Position numbers and translations under genes: made by a program
Notes under the pieces: model-generated
The model's input: only the letters and a program-made list of their open reading frames with translations
Database searches by the model: none
What the model was told of the DNA's origin: nothing
Shown here: positions 9,782-18,285 of the stretch, one piece after another
Numbering within the stretch: position 1 is the first letter of the stretch
Layout of the letters: each line of letters starts with the position of its first letter
From: Methylosinus trichosporium OB3b
Lineage (GTDB): Bacteria > Pseudomonadota > Alphaproteobacteria > Rhizobiales > Beijerinckiaceae
Assembly: GCF_002752655.1 (NCBI RefSeq)
Contig: NZ_CP023740.1
Location: 116,220 to 180,219 of the forward strand
Direction: 5' to 3'
DNA: 64,000 nt

Positions 9782-10230
9782 GCCAGCGGATCATCGAGAC
9801 CACCATAGAAATCGCCGCGCCGGTCGAAACCGTCTGGCGCGCGCTCGTCGACTTTCCGAGCTATCCGCAATGGAGCCGCTTCATCCTGTCGATCGACGGC
9901 GAAGCGCGGCGCGGAGCGCCGCTCGCGGTGCGGCTCGATGACGGCGGAGGCGGCGTCATGCTCATGCGTCCGCGCATCGTCGCTTTCGACGAGGCTGTCG
10001 AATTGCGCTGGCGCGGCGTCGTCGGCGCGCGTTTCCTGTTCACGGGCGAGCATTCCTTCCGACTGGAGCCGCTGTCGGAGACCGTCACGCGTTTCGCGCA
10101 GAAAGAAGCCTTCGGCGGCATGCTCGTTCCTTTGTTCTGGAAGCGGCTCGACACGCATACGCGGCGCGCCTTTCATTCATTCAATAGCGCTCTGCGCGAA
10201 CGCGCCGAGGCGCTCGCGCCCGCCGGCTGA
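9778..10230 (+). CDS. SRPBCC (START-like / polyketide cyclase-dehydrase) domain protein
   Basis: The 150-residue protein opens with an N-terminal pattern (ETTIEIAAPVETVWRALVDFPSYPQWSRFI) common to SRPBCC proteins, which fold around a deep hydrophobic cavity. Family members include polyketide cyclases, lipid carriers and many uncharacterised proteins. Its ATG overlaps the thioesterase stop (ATGA), placing it last in the polyketide operon, so a role in folding, cyclising or carrying the polyketide is plausible. No catalytic residues can be assigned from sequence. No signal peptide is seen, so it should be cytosolic. Confidence 0.78.
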   Translation: MSQRIIETTIEIAAPVETVWRALVDFPSYPQWSRFILSIDGEARRGAPLAVRLDDGGGGVMLMRPRIVAFDEAVELRWRGVVGARFLFTGEHSFRLEPLSETVTRFAQKEAFGGMLVPLFWKRLDTHTRRAFHSFNSALRERAEALAPAG

Positions 10231-10263
10231 CCCGGCTTTCGGCTGATTGCTTCGGCGCATTCC

Positions 10264-10299
10264 CCTTCTCCCCGCTCGCGGTCGCTCGCGGGGAGAAGG
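10264..10299. terminator. Inverted repeat between convergent operons
   Basis: Perfect 12-bp arms (10264-10275 and 10288-10299; CCTTCTCCCCGC) flank a 12-base loop. It sits between the convergent ends of the polyketide operon (stop 10230) and the ABC operon (stop 10377), where a bidirectional terminator is expected. There is no T-run, so it may instead be a dispersed genomic repeat that also blocks transcripts. Confidence 0.5.
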
Positions 10300-10376
10300 A
10301 AAGCGGCGAATGTCGCGCGAAGCGATCAGCAGCAAACCATATGCCGACGGCAGTCGAGTCGTCCCTGCGCGGATCG

Positions 10377-11489
10377 TCATTGCGTCTGGCGGCGGAACAG
10401 CCAGCTCGCCATCGCCAGCGTCACGGCGGCGAAAGCCGCGATCGGCCAGATATGCTCCAGAGCGCTCCAGAACGATGCTTCGCGCAGGAAGGCTCCGCGC
10501 ACGATGATGAGAAAATGCGTGAGCGGATTGACGAGGGCGAGCGGCTGCAGCCAATTCGGCATATTGTGCACGGGGCTGGTGAATCCCGACAGCAGCATGG
10601 CCGGCATCAGATAGACCATGGCGCCCATCATCGCCTGCTGCTGGTTTCCGGCGAGCGAGGAGATGAACAGGCCGACGCCGATCATCGCGGCGAGGAACAC
10701 GAACAAGCCGAGGAACAGCGCCGCAATCGAGCCGGAGAGCGGGACGCCGAAAATCTGCGTGACGATGAGCGTCGTCAGAGCGCCCTGGCCGAGGCCGATG
10801 ATGAGGCCCGGCGCGGCCTTGCCGACGACGATCTCGTGAGGCTGAAGGGGCGATACCAGCAATTGCTCGAATGTGCCGAGCTCGCGCTCGCGCGCCACCG
10901 ACATGCCGACGATCATCAGAACGGTCGACATCGTCAGCGTCGCGACCAGACTGGGCACCATCGACATCCGATAATCGCGATTTGGATTGTACCAGCTGCG
11001 ATCGACGAGCTCGCTGGCCGGAGGGGAAGCCGCCGCGCCGCGACGGTATTCCTCGCCGAAACGCTGCACGATGGTCGCGACATAGTTGCTGACGAGCTGG
11101 GCGCTGTTGGATTTGCGGCCGTCCAGCAGCGTCTGCACGGTGGTCTCGTCGCCGCTGGCCAGCTTACGGGAGAAATCCTGCGGGATGTGCGTGACGACCA
11201 TCACGTCCTGGCGATCGAGCGCGGATTGCGCTTCGGAAAGGCTCGCATAGTGATGGATCGTCGAGAAGGCCGACGCGCGCTCGAAGCGGGCGACGAGCTG
11301 TCGCGAGGCGGCGCCCCAATCCTGATCGAGCACGCCGATCGGCTGATTGGTCACTTCCAGCGTGGCCGCGTAAGCGAACAGGAAGAGCTGTATGACCGGC
11401 GGAACGACCAAGGCGACGCGCGCGCGTGGATCGCGGAAGGCGGCGAGGAGCTCCTTGACGATCAGCGCGCGAATTCTCGTCCACATCAT
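10377..11489 (-). CDS. ABC-2 type exporter permease (YbhR-like)
   Basis: This inner-membrane permease of 370 residues has an N-terminal membrane segment (IQLFLFAYAATLEV), a large periplasmic domain of about 140 residues, then five or so hydrophobic helices in the C-terminal half including the ABC-2 signature region around VARERELGTFEQLLVSPL. It is the last gene of a five-gene minus-strand operon and starts 21 bases after the previous permease. Together with that permease and the double ATPase it would form the export channel of a YbhFSR-type drug or lipid efflux pump. The substrate is not evident from sequence. Confidence 0.9.
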   Translation of the reverse strand: MMWTRIRALIVKELLAAFRDPRARVALVVPPVIQLFLFAYAATLEVTNQPIGVLDQDWGAASRQLVARFERASAFSTIHHYASLSEAQSALDRQDVMVVTHIPQDFSRKLASGDETTVQTLLDGRKSNSAQLVSNYVATIVQRFGEEYRRGAAASPPASELVDRSWYNPNRDYRMSMVPSLVATLTMSTVLMIVGMSVARERELGTFEQLLVSPLQPHEIVVGKAAPGLIIGLGQGALTTLIVTQIFGVPLSGSIAALFLGLFVFLAAMIGVGLFISSLAGNQQQAMMGAMVYLMPAMLLSGFTSPVHNMPNWLQPLALVNPLTHFLIIVRGAFLREASFWSALEHIWPIAAFAAVTLAMASWLFRRQTQ

Positions 11490-11510
11490 GAGAACCTCCG
11501 CCTTCGAGCC

Positions 11511-12650
11511 TCAATCTAGTCGTTGCTTGGTGTTTCGCGCCGTCGCTGCGAACAGCGCCGCCGCCATGAACAGCAGGACGAGCGCGCAAGGGACGAGCAC
11601 GGCCGTGATGTCGCCGGCGAGAAAGATCGTCTGCAGGGCGCGCACATAGTAGCGCGCGGGGACGATAGCGGCGAAGGCGCGCAGCGGCGCCGGCATACTG
11701 GCGATCTCGAACAGAAAGCCGGAGAAATAGAGGCCGGGCAGAAAGGCGACCACCATGGCGATCTGGCTCGCCAGGAATTGCGTCCGCGCCGCCGTAGAGA
11801 TGAGGAGGCCGAGCCCCAGCGCGACGAGCAGGAAGACGGCGGTGAGCGCGGTGAGGCTCAGCATCGAGCCGCGCAGCGGAATATCGAACACGAAGCGCGC
11901 CGCGGCAACGCATACGGCCATGGCGCAAAGTCCGAGCGCGAAATTGGGGACCAGCTTGCCGATTATGAATTCGCCGATGCCGACCGGCGTGGCGAGCAGC
12001 GCCTCGATAGTGCCGCGCTCCCATTCGCGCGCGACGACCAGCGCGGTGAGCAGCGAGCCGATCATCATCTGGATCATCGCGATGGAGCCCGGCACGAGGA
12101 AGCGGCGGCTCTCGAGCTCGGGATTGAACCAGACGCGCGACGACACGCGGATGCGCTGGCCGTCCGCCGCATCCGGCAGGCGTCGCTCCCGCCAGGATTG
12201 CCAGGCGCCTTGCACATAGGCGGTCGCGAGAGCGGCCGTATTCGGATCGCCTCCGTCGGTGATGAGCTGAACGCCCGCCGTATCGCCGCGGTGAAGGCGA
12301 ATCGAGAAGTCGCCCGGCAGGACGACCACGCCGTCCAGCCGGCCGCGGGCAAGATCGTCGGCGAAGGCGCGCCGATCGCCGGCGCGGCGGACCTCGAAGA
12401 AAGGCGAGTTGAAGAGCGAGGCTTCGAACAGAGTCGTCTCGGGCGTCGGCTGCTCGACGACGAGGCCGATCCGCACTCTGGTCGCGTCGAACGAGACGCC
12501 GAATCCGAACAGCAGGAGCAGGAGGGCGGGCAGCAGGAAGGCGACGACATAGCTCGAGGGGTCGCGCAGAATCTGCAGCGTCTCCTTGACGATGAGCGCG
12601 CGTATGCGCCGCGCGACGCGGCGGCGCCGATCCTGCCGGCTCGCTCTCAC
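11511..12650 (-). CDS. ABC-2 type exporter permease (YbhS-like)
   Basis: The 379-residue protein has a basic cytoplasmic N-terminus, one membrane segment (VVAFLLPALLLLLFGFGVSF), a long periplasmic domain and a C-terminal bundle with REWERGTIEALLATPV, the conserved ABC-2 coupling region. It is paralogous in layout to the next permease and probably forms a heterodimer with it. Its ATG overlaps the ATPase stop by four bases. In Escherichia coli the homologous pair YbhS/YbhR works with YbhF; here the order TetR, HlyD, YbhF, YbhS, YbhR is kept. Confidence 0.9.
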   Translation of the reverse strand: MRASRQDRRRRVARRIRALIVKETLQILRDPSSYVVAFLLPALLLLLFGFGVSFDATRVRIGLVVEQPTPETTLFEASLFNSPFFEVRRAGDRRAFADDLARGRLDGVVVLPGDFSIRLHRGDTAGVQLITDGGDPNTAALATAYVQGAWQSWRERRLPDAADGQRIRVSSRVWFNPELESRRFLVPGSIAMIQMMIGSLLTALVVAREWERGTIEALLATPVGIGEFIIGKLVPNFALGLCAMAVCVAAARFVFDIPLRGSMLSLTALTAVFLLVALGLGLLISTAARTQFLASQIAMVVAFLPGLYFSGFLFEIASMPAPLRAFAAIVPARYYVRALQTIFLAGDITAVLVPCALVLLFMAAALFAATARNTKQRLD

Positions 12651-14368
12651 GCCGCCGCCGCGTCGTGGGCCTTCACCAGTCCGATGAAGGCGTCCTCGAG
12701 GGTCGGATTCGGCAGCGCCTCGCTCCTCACCCGCGCCTGAAGGGCCTTCGGCGTGTCGACAGCGATGCTCTTACCGCGATAGATGAGCGCGATCCGGTCG
12801 CAATATTCGGCCTCGTCCATGAAATGGGTCGTCACCATGACGGTGACGCCCTGCGCCACCATGGCGTTGATGAAGCCCCAGAACTCCCGGCGCGTCAGCG
12901 GATCGACGCCGGCGGTGGGCTCGTCCAGGAACAGCACGGAGGGCTGGTGCATGACGGCGCAGGCGAGCGCGAGGCGCTGCTTGAAGCCGAGCGGCAACAG
13001 CCCGGCGCTGGCGTGAAAATGCGGCTCGAGATCGAAGGCCGCGGCCACCCGCTCGATCGCCTCGCGTCGCTTTGCGGCCGTGAGGCCGTAGACGCCGGCG
13101 AAGAATTCGAGATTCTGGCGCACGCCGAGATCGCCGTAGAGCGAGAATTTCTGCGCCATGTAACCGAGCCGCGAGCGGGCCGCCGCAGGGGCTTTGTCGA
13201 GATCGAGGCCGTCGACGAGAGCCTTTCCCTCGCTCGGCCGCAGGAGCCCGCACATCATTTTGAAGGTCGTGGATTTGCCGGCGCCGTTGGGCCCGAGCAG
13301 GCCGAAAATCTCGCCGCGCGCGATCCGAAAGGAAATCCGGTCGGCGGCGACGAAAGCGCCGAAGCGCCGCGTCAGCTCGCGGGCTTCGACCGGCGACGAG
13401 CCGTCCGCGGCGGGCCGAGGCGGCGCGTCGATCGTCGTCGTCCGTTTGGGCAGGCCGCCGAGCAGCGCCACATAGGCGTCCTCGAAGCGCGGCGTGACGG
13501 GCTCGATCGACAAATCCGCGCGGCCGAAATCGGCGGCGGCGGGCGCTGCCGCGCCTTCGCGGAGAACGAGACGGATCGCGTCTCCCTGCACCACGCCGTC
13601 GATCACCTCCGGCCGGGCGATCGCCTGCGCCAGAAAAGTCCGACGCTCGTCGGCGGCTCCGAGGATGTGATAGGCGCGGCCGGCGGCTCCGGCGGTCATC
13701 GCCTTGGGATCGCCCTGATAGAGGACGCGGCCGGCGTCGAGCACGACCACCTCGGCGCAATTTTCCGCCTCGTCGAGATAGGCCGTGCTCCAGACCACGG
13801 CGACTCCGTCCTCGACTAGCGCGTAGACCATGCGCCAGAGCTCGCGGCGCGAAATGGGATCGACGCCGACGCTCGGCTCGTCCAGCAGCAGCAGGGAGGG
13901 CGCGTTCAGCATGGCGCAGGCGAGACCGAGCTTCTGCTTCATGCCGCCGGAGAGCGCGCCGGCGCGGCGATCCACGAAGCGCGCGAGATCGGTGAAGGCG
14001 AGCAGCCGATCGAATGTGTCCCGCCGCGCAGGGCCGACGACGCCGCGCAGATCGGCGTAGAGCGTGAGATTCTCGCCGACCGTGAGATCCTCATAGAGGC
14101 CGAAGCGCTGCGGCATATAGCCGATCGCGTCGCGGACCGAGGCGGTTTCCGCGTCCACGTCGAAGCCGCAGACCTCGATGCGGCCGTCGCTCGGCGTCAG
14201 CAGGCCGGCCATGAGACGCATCAGCGTCGTCTTGCCGGCGCCGTCCGGACCGACGAGACCCGTCACCCGGCCGCCTGCGATCGAAATGCTGAGCGCGTCC
14301 AGCGCCGGCGGCCCGGCGGCGGCGAAGCGCTTGCTCAGATTTTCGATCGAGACGAGCGGCTCGGTCAT
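12647..14368 (-). CDS. ABC transporter ATP-binding protein with two fused nucleotide-binding domains (YbhF-like)
   Basis: Two ABC domains lie in tandem in 573 residues. The first has Walker A GPDGAGKTT, signature LSGGMKQ and Walker B LLLLDEPSVGVD. The second has Walker A GPNGAGKST, a deviating signature LPLGFKQR and Walker B LFLDEPTAGVD. The DEPxxGVD form and the fused architecture match YbhF/RbbA-type exporters. The weak second signature suggests that the two ATP sites are not equivalent, as in other asymmetric ABC exporters. It overlaps the upstream HlyD gene and the downstream permease by four bases each. It would energise the two ABC-2 permeases from the cytosol. Confidence 0.93.
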   Translation of the reverse strand: MTEPLVSIENLSKRFAAAGPPALDALSISIAGGRVTGLVGPDGAGKTTLMRLMAGLLTPSDGRIEVCGFDVDAETASVRDAIGYMPQRFGLYEDLTVGENLTLYADLRGVVGPARRDTFDRLLAFTDLARFVDRRAGALSGGMKQKLGLACAMLNAPSLLLLDEPSVGVDPISRRELWRMVYALVEDGVAVVWSTAYLDEAENCAEVVVLDAGRVLYQGDPKAMTAGAAGRAYHILGAADERRTFLAQAIARPEVIDGVVQGDAIRLVLREGAAAPAAADFGRADLSIEPVTPRFEDAYVALLGGLPKRTTTIDAPPRPAADGSSPVEARELTRRFGAFVAADRISFRIARGEIFGLLGPNGAGKSTTFKMMCGLLRPSEGKALVDGLDLDKAPAAARSRLGYMAQKFSLYGDLGVRQNLEFFAGVYGLTAAKRREAIERVAAAFDLEPHFHASAGLLPLGFKQRLALACAVMHQPSVLFLDEPTAGVDPLTRREFWGFINAMVAQGVTVMVTTHFMDEAEYCDRIALIYRGKSIAVDTPKALQARVRSEALPNPTLEDAFIGLVKAHDAAAA

Positions 14369-15366
14369 CGCGCCGCCTCGCGCGCGCCGTCCGGCGGCCG
14401 TTGCGCCGTGATGGTGACCGGCATGCCCTGGCGCAGGACACCGCCCGGATCATCGACGAGGACGCGCAGCCGATAGACCAGGGCCGTGCGCAATTCGCGC
14501 GTCTCCACGGACTTCGGCGTGAATTCCGCCGTGGTCGAAATGAAGCCGAGGCGTCCTTCGAAAGGTCCGGCGCCGCCATCCGCCGTCACCGCGACCGGCA
14601 TGCCGGGACGCACGCGCGGCAAATCCGGCTCCGACACATAGCTGCGCACCCAGACCGGCGTCGTGAGGCTCGACACGAAAACCGTCTCGCCGGCGTCGAC
14701 AATGGCCCCGACCTCGCGCACGCGACTGAGAATCACGCCGGCGCTCGGCGCCGCGAGCTCGGCGTCGGCGAGCTGGCGCGCCGAAATCTGCGCGACGGCT
14801 TCGCTTTCGGCCAATTGCGCGCGGGCGACGTCGATCTCCTCCTTGCGGAAGCCGATCTGCATGAGGCGCAGCGCGTGGCGCGCTGATCTGAGCCGCGCCT
14901 CGGCCTCTCTTTGCGCCGCCGTTGCGTCTTCGGAGGTTTGACGCGAGCCGGCTCCCTTTTTCATGAGCTGGTCGGAGCGTTCGAGCGTCTGCTGCGCGTT
15001 GAGCAGCATCGCCTCGCGTTCCGCCACCGTCGCCTCGACCTGGGCGATCTCCTCGGGACGATTGCCGGCTTCGAGCTTGGCGAGATTGGCCGCCGCCTGA
15101 TCGCGCTGCGCCTGCGCCTGCGAGAGGGCCTCCTCGAAATAGATCTTGTCCAGAACGGCGATCGTCTGGCCTTCGGCGATATGGTCGCCTTCGTCGACGA
15201 GCAGCCGCTTGATCCGGCCGCCGACCTTGAATGCGAGATCGATCTGGCGCACCTCGACATTGCCGGCGAGCAGAAGCGGACCGTCGTCGGCTGGAGCGCG
15301 CCTCCACAGCCAGAATCCGAGGAGGGCCGCGACGAGCGAGGCGGCGAGAATCGCTTTGCGCTTCAC
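14365..15366 (-). CDS. HlyD/YbhG-type periplasmic adaptor (membrane fusion protein)
   Basis: This 333-residue protein has one N-terminal membrane anchor (AILAASLVAALLGFWLW), a lipoyl-like half motif (GNVEVRQIDLAFKVGGRI), a long coiled-coil hairpin (about residues 75-190, rich in Ala, Glu, Gln and Arg) and a beta-barrel region ending in QGMPVTI. It would link the inner-membrane ABC exporter to an outer-membrane factor, which is not encoded here. Four-base overlaps on both sides tie it to the TetR regulator and the double ATPase. It resembles E. coli YbhG in length and setting. Confidence 0.9.
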   Translation of the reverse strand: MKRKAILAASLVAALLGFWLWRRAPADDGPLLLAGNVEVRQIDLAFKVGGRIKRLLVDEGDHIAEGQTIAVLDKIYFEEALSQAQAQRDQAAANLAKLEAGNRPEEIAQVEATVAEREAMLLNAQQTLERSDQLMKKGAGSRQTSEDATAAQREAEARLRSARHALRLMQIGFRKEEIDVARAQLAESEAVAQISARQLADAELAAPSAGVILSRVREVGAIVDAGETVFVSSLTTPVWVRSYVSEPDLPRVRPGMPVAVTADGGAGPFEGRLGFISTTAEFTPKSVETRELRTALVYRLRVLVDDPGGVLRQGMPVTITAQRPPDGAREAAR

Positions 15367-15995
15367 GATTTCGTCCTTTGCAGCGCATGGATGAGGATGT
15401 CGCGGTGGGCGGCCAGAAGGCCTTCGACGTCGAGGGGATCGAATTTCGAGAACAGATTGTCCCAGACCACGCTCAGCAACAGCGGCGCGACCACGAGCTG
15501 CGGAAAGTCGAGAAGGCTGGAAGGGTCGAAGCGGCCGGAAGCCTGCGCCCGGCGCGCCGATTTGCGCACCGCCTCCATCGCCTTGGCGATCACCTCCCGA
15601 TGGTAGAATTCGGCGATCTGCGGAAAACGTCCGCCTTCGGCGATGACGAGCAGCAGGATGTTCTTGCGGCTCGTCCCGAGAATGTCCTCGCGGAACGTGT
15701 CGAAGAGCTCGGCGAGCATGACGTCGAACGATAAGTCGGTGCGTTCGGCGAGCTCGTCGACGCGCGAGAGGACGGGAGTGACCGCGTTTCTGACGAGCTG
15801 CTCGAACAGATCTTGTTTGTCGCGGAAATAGAGATAGATGGTGCCCTTCGCGACGCCCGCCTCAAGTGCGACGTCTTCTAGCTTGGCGCCGACAAATCCT
15901 TTCTGCGCGAAGACTCTCGCGGCGGCGGCGAGAACTGCCCTACGACGTCCTTCCGGATCGGTTCTTCGCCTTTTCTCGGGGCTCGCCGTCGACAT
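15363..15995 (-). CDS. TetR-family repressor of the ABC export operon (CecR/YbiH-like)
   Basis: The helix-turn-helix lies at about residues 33-55 (KLEDVALEAGVAKGTIYLYFRDK), the classic TetR pattern, followed by a ligand-binding domain that diverges as usual; total 210 residues. It is the first gene of the exporter operon, and a perfect 16-bp palindrome stands 44-59 bases upstream of its start, so autoregulation of the whole operon is likely. In E. coli the related CecR (YbiH) controls ybhG-ybhFSR, matching the gene content here. The inducing ligand cannot be predicted. Confidence 0.92.
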   Translation of the reverse strand: MSTASPEKRRRTDPEGRRRAVLAAAARVFAQKGFVGAKLEDVALEAGVAKGTIYLYFRDKQDLFEQLVRNAVTPVLSRVDELAERTDLSFDVMLAELFDTFREDILGTSRKNILLLVIAEGGRFPQIAEFYHREVIAKAMEAVRKSARRAQASGRFDPSSLLDFPQLVVAPLLLSVVWDNLFSKFDPLDVEGLLAAHRDILIHALQRTKS

Positions 15996-16038
15996 CTCAT
16001 CGGCTCTCGAATTTGACGTTGCGGTCGACGATAGTCAC

Positions 16039-16054
16039 GACTGACTAGTCAGTC
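16039..16054. promoter_or_regulatory. TetR operator candidate (perfect 16-bp palindrome)
   Basis: GACTGACTAGTCAGTC is its own reverse complement. It stands just upstream of the tetR start in the only non-coding stretch of the operon, and the TGAC/GTCA arms resemble operators known for this regulator family. It probably overlaps the operon promoter. Confidence 0.72.
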
Positions 16055-16114
16055 AATATCAAATCACGGTGTCAGGAGCCATCTTGGCTTGAGAATATCC
16101 GATTCCGAATCGAA

Positions 16115-16169
16115 AAAGCCACGAAACGTTAGAATATCGAGGTTAAATATTCTCACGTTTCGTGGCTTT
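16115..16169. repeat. Long inverted repeat, 23-bp arms with one mismatch
   Basis: Arms at 16115-16137 and 16147-16169 (starting AAAGCCACGAAACG) differ at one base and enclose nine bases. An extra copy of GAGAATAT sits at 16091-16098. It lies in a gene-free stretch (16055-16220) between the tetR operator and the first IS6 copy. The right arm ends in TTT on the plus strand, so it could terminate plus-strand transcription, but its length is more like a remnant of a mobile element or a folded RNA. Confidence 0.6.
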
Positions 16170-16220
16170 ACCTCGCTGCGCGAGCTTCGAGACGGGCGGT
16201 TTCGCACAGGCGCTCGAATG

Positions 16221-17024
16221 GGTTGTGTCGCAAATTTTGTCTACGGACGCGACACCGGCGTCTGAGAGTGACGCGGCTCACGCCACGAGGGCATAGAACT
16301 GCTGCGCTGGACGCAATTCGCCTGTCGTTCGCAGCTGCCCCTTGCGGATCATATGCATGAGCTCGATCCCGGAAAGTGTCGCGGCAGCCGATCGAAATGA
16401 TTTGAAACCCAACATCGGCCGCGTCACTCGCTTCACCGCTCGATGGTCCTGTTCGACAATATTGTTGAGATATTTGATGCGGCGGATTTCGATGTCCGCT
16501 TCATGCTCCGCATTGTAGCGTTCGATCGCGGCCGTGTTGGCGCCGCTCTTGTCGATCGTGATCTTCTCCGGCTCGCCATGCTGGCCGATCGCCTTGCGCA
16601 AGAAGCGCAACGCGGCTTTGCAGTCCCTCTTGGCCGTCAGCAGGAAATCCACCGTCCCGCCTGCCTTGTCGACCGCCCGATACAGATATTTCCAGCAGCC
16701 TTTGACTTTCACGTAGGTCTCATCGAGACGCCAGCTGGATCCGATCGAGCGCTTGCGAGTGTGGAACTGTTTCTCCAGCAAAGGAGCATACTTGACGACC
16801 CAGCGGTTGAGCGTCGAATGGTCGACTTCGACACCTCGCTCTTCCATCATTTCCTCGAGTTGACGATAGCTCATCGGATACGCCACATACCAGCGGACGC
16901 CCCACAGAATCACGTCGCGTTCAAAATGGCTGCCCTTGAAATCAATCATCGCACTCGTCCGCCAGCTCCACTACCGGCAATTATAGCCCCAAACCGACCT
17001 GCGACAAAAATTCGCGACAGAACC
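16221..17024 (-). mobile_element. IS6-family insertion sequence, copy 1
   Basis: The 804-bp element carries one transposase gene. Its ends share GG-T-TGTCGC-AATTTT: GGTTGTGTCGCAAATTTTGT on the left, and on the right the complement of GGTTCTGTCGCGAATTTTTG. No 8-bp target duplication is visible (ctcgaatg against aaggcgcg), so the flanks have recombined since insertion. It cuts off an IS630 transposase fragment on its right. Confidence 0.85.
16278..16949 (-). CDS. IS6-family DDE transposase (copy 1)
   Basis: A complete 223-residue transposase with the IS6/IS26 layout: an N-terminal substrate-recognition segment (FERDVILWGVRWYVAYPMSY), then the catalytic triad D in WRLDETYVKVKG, D in ITIDKSG and E in NIVEQDHR, followed by the IS6-type motif RVTRPMLGFKSF. 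It would move the element by replicative cointegration. Two further copies at 48.2 and 49.6 kb are nearly identical, so homologous recombination between copies is expected to reshape this replicon. Confidence 0.95.
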   Translation of the reverse strand: MIDFKGSHFERDVILWGVRWYVAYPMSYRQLEEMMEERGVEVDHSTLNRWVVKYAPLLEKQFHTRKRSIGSSWRLDETYVKVKGCWKYLYRAVDKAGGTVDFLLTAKRDCKAALRFLRKAIGQHGEPEKITIDKSGANTAAIERYNAEHEADIEIRRIKYLNNIVEQDHRAVKRVTRPMLGFKSFRSAAATLSGIELMHMIRKGQLRTTGELRPAQQFYALVA

Positions 17025-17230
17025 AAGGCGCGAAGGTCCTTTATCTTCCGCCCTATTCGCCGGACTTCAATCCGATCGAGAAATCCTTCTCGAAGATCAA
17101 GTCGGTTCTTCAGCGCATCGCGGCGCGGACGGTCGATGCGCTCGACGCCGCAGTCGCCCAAGCCCTGCGATGCGTCACGCCGAGCGAATGCGCGAATTAC
17201 TTCGCGGCATCCGGCTATGATGCAGCTTGA
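17025..17230 (+). pseudogene. IS630-family transposase, C-terminal remnant
   Basis: Starting directly at the IS6 edge, 68 codons read KVLYLPPYSPDFNPIEKSFS and on to NYFAASGYDAA before TGA. PPYSPDFNPIE is the hallmark of the third catalytic residue (Glu) of IS630/Tc1 transposases. The rest of the gene is missing, removed by or exchanged at the IS6 copy. A matching shard (NYFAASGYDA) occurs on the opposite strand near 18891-18925. Confidence 0.85.
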
Positions 17231-17255
17231 TCGGATAGCGCTCTAGGAGTTGCCT

Positions 17256-17579
17256 TCATGATTTCTGATAGCACATGGTCTCGACCCTGAACATCAAGCG
17301 CCCGCAACGCTGACACTCCTGTGTGCCACCCTCAACAATTAGTTGCTCTTCTCCGCAATCAGGCTGACACACCGCGTAAGCAACGAAGATGCGATCGGGA
17401 AACACGGGCGTCACAGAAGGATAGGTCAGTCCATCCGCCTCCCAATTTTGTAGATTGTAAACGTGGTCCAGAAAACTTTTGCCTCGCCGAGGATTAGTTT
17501 TCACTTCGTCGAAGCGCCGCCTGATCCCGGTAAACACCGCGTCCCAGTCGAAGCCCTCGCTATTATCCTGCATTTTCAT
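17256..17579 (-). CDS. Candidate immunity protein for the displaced Rhs C-terminus
   Basis: A small protein of 107 residues with no family I can name. It has two CxxC-type pairs near its C-terminus (CQPDCGEE and CQRCGRL), suggesting a zinc ribbon. Its ATG overlaps the stop of the orphan Rhs C-terminal fragment as ATGA, the same coupling seen for the main Rhs gene and its small downstream gene. That position is the main evidence for an immunity role; a cytosolic location is expected because no signal peptide is seen. Confidence 0.6.
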   Translation of the reverse strand: MKMQDNSEGFDWDAVFTGIRRRFDEVKTNPRRGKSFLDHVYNLQNWEADGLTYPSVTPVFPDRIFVAYAVCQPDCGEEQLIVEGGTQECQRCGRLMFRVETMCYQKS

Positions 17580-18284
17580 ATCCCTCCGTAAATCGGATTC
17601 CCGGGGAATGGCAGTAGAAGAATCAGAGGCAAGAGTGGAGCAAAATTCGGCCGAGGTGAGAAATTACGCGTCTGCAGATCGGGACTTCCTGGAAGAAGGT
17701 TGCCGTCCTCGTCCCAACGATTGCCACTGTTTTCGTCGTCCCAATGTCCACCTTGCGGCCCATTGCCCCGATCAGCACCGGTGCCGTGAGAGCGATCGTC
17801 CCACGAGACTCGACGTCCCTTACCTTCCCAGTAGCCATCGGGATTCCATTTCGGCTTCTTTCCACACACCGACTCCGGCAGCGTCGGCCACCGCCCGTTC
17901 GGCGTCTTGCCGGGTTTTCGTTCCAAGCCATTCGCGTCATAGTAGGAAAGCGGATTTGCGTCTGCGTAATTGAATAGGCTACGCCCACCCTGATACCCTA
18001 TCGGGTCCGGCTGCACATACCTCCCCAGGCTCGCATCATAATGCCGATGCCAATTGTAGGCGAGGCCACTCTCCAGCTGGAACCATTGGCCCGGGAAGCG
18101 GAGGTCGATCGTCCCCGGAATGGTCCTTATATAGCTCGTCTCGCCGAAAGGCGAGTAGATCACATCCCACACCCGAGCCTTGTTCTGCGCCGTCATCCGC
18201 ACCGGACGGCCGAGGTGGTCGGCGTGGACATAATAGATCACCGGCGAGCCGCTCGCGACGTCGCTCACCACGGCGAGCGGAATA
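17576..18284 (-). pseudogene. Displaced (orphan) Rhs C-terminal toxin cassette
   Basis: About 235 codons copy the end of the Rhs core (HADHLGRPVRMTAQNK, then GRYVQPDPIGYQGG) and then diverge into a tip of about 115 residues (PDGYWEGKGRRVSWDDRS, GGHWDDENSGNRWDEDG) ending in a hydrophobic stretch. It has no start of its own beyond a GTG within the core, and its 5' edge meets an IS66 fragment at about 18285. In Rhs systems such silent cassettes can swap onto the full-length gene by recombination in the shared core. The GGHWDDENSGNRWD block resembles known polymorphic-toxin tips, but I cannot assign an activity. Confidence 0.75.
18002..18284 (-). repeat. Direct repeat of Rhs core (orphan copy); the second copy is 19881-20163
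   Basis: The two 283-bp segments lie in the same orientation 1,879 bases apart and differ at only a few positions. The similarity ends sharply at 18284/20163, where the orphan meets IS66 sequence, and at 18002/19881, where the two tips diverge. This is the substrate expected for tip exchange or deletion. Confidence 0.9.
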
Positions 18285-18285
18285 C

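Noticed and set aside
12647..14368. Possibility that the double ATPase is two genes or a translation factor such as Uup/EttA
   Set aside because: The frame is continuous, the DEPxxGVD motifs and the two overlapping ABC-2 permeases mark an exporter, and no ABC-F linker is seen.
16443..17246. A 267-codon plus-strand frame over IS6 copy 1
   Set aside because: It is antisense to the clear DDE transposase and recurs under copies 2 and 3 only because the DNA is the same.
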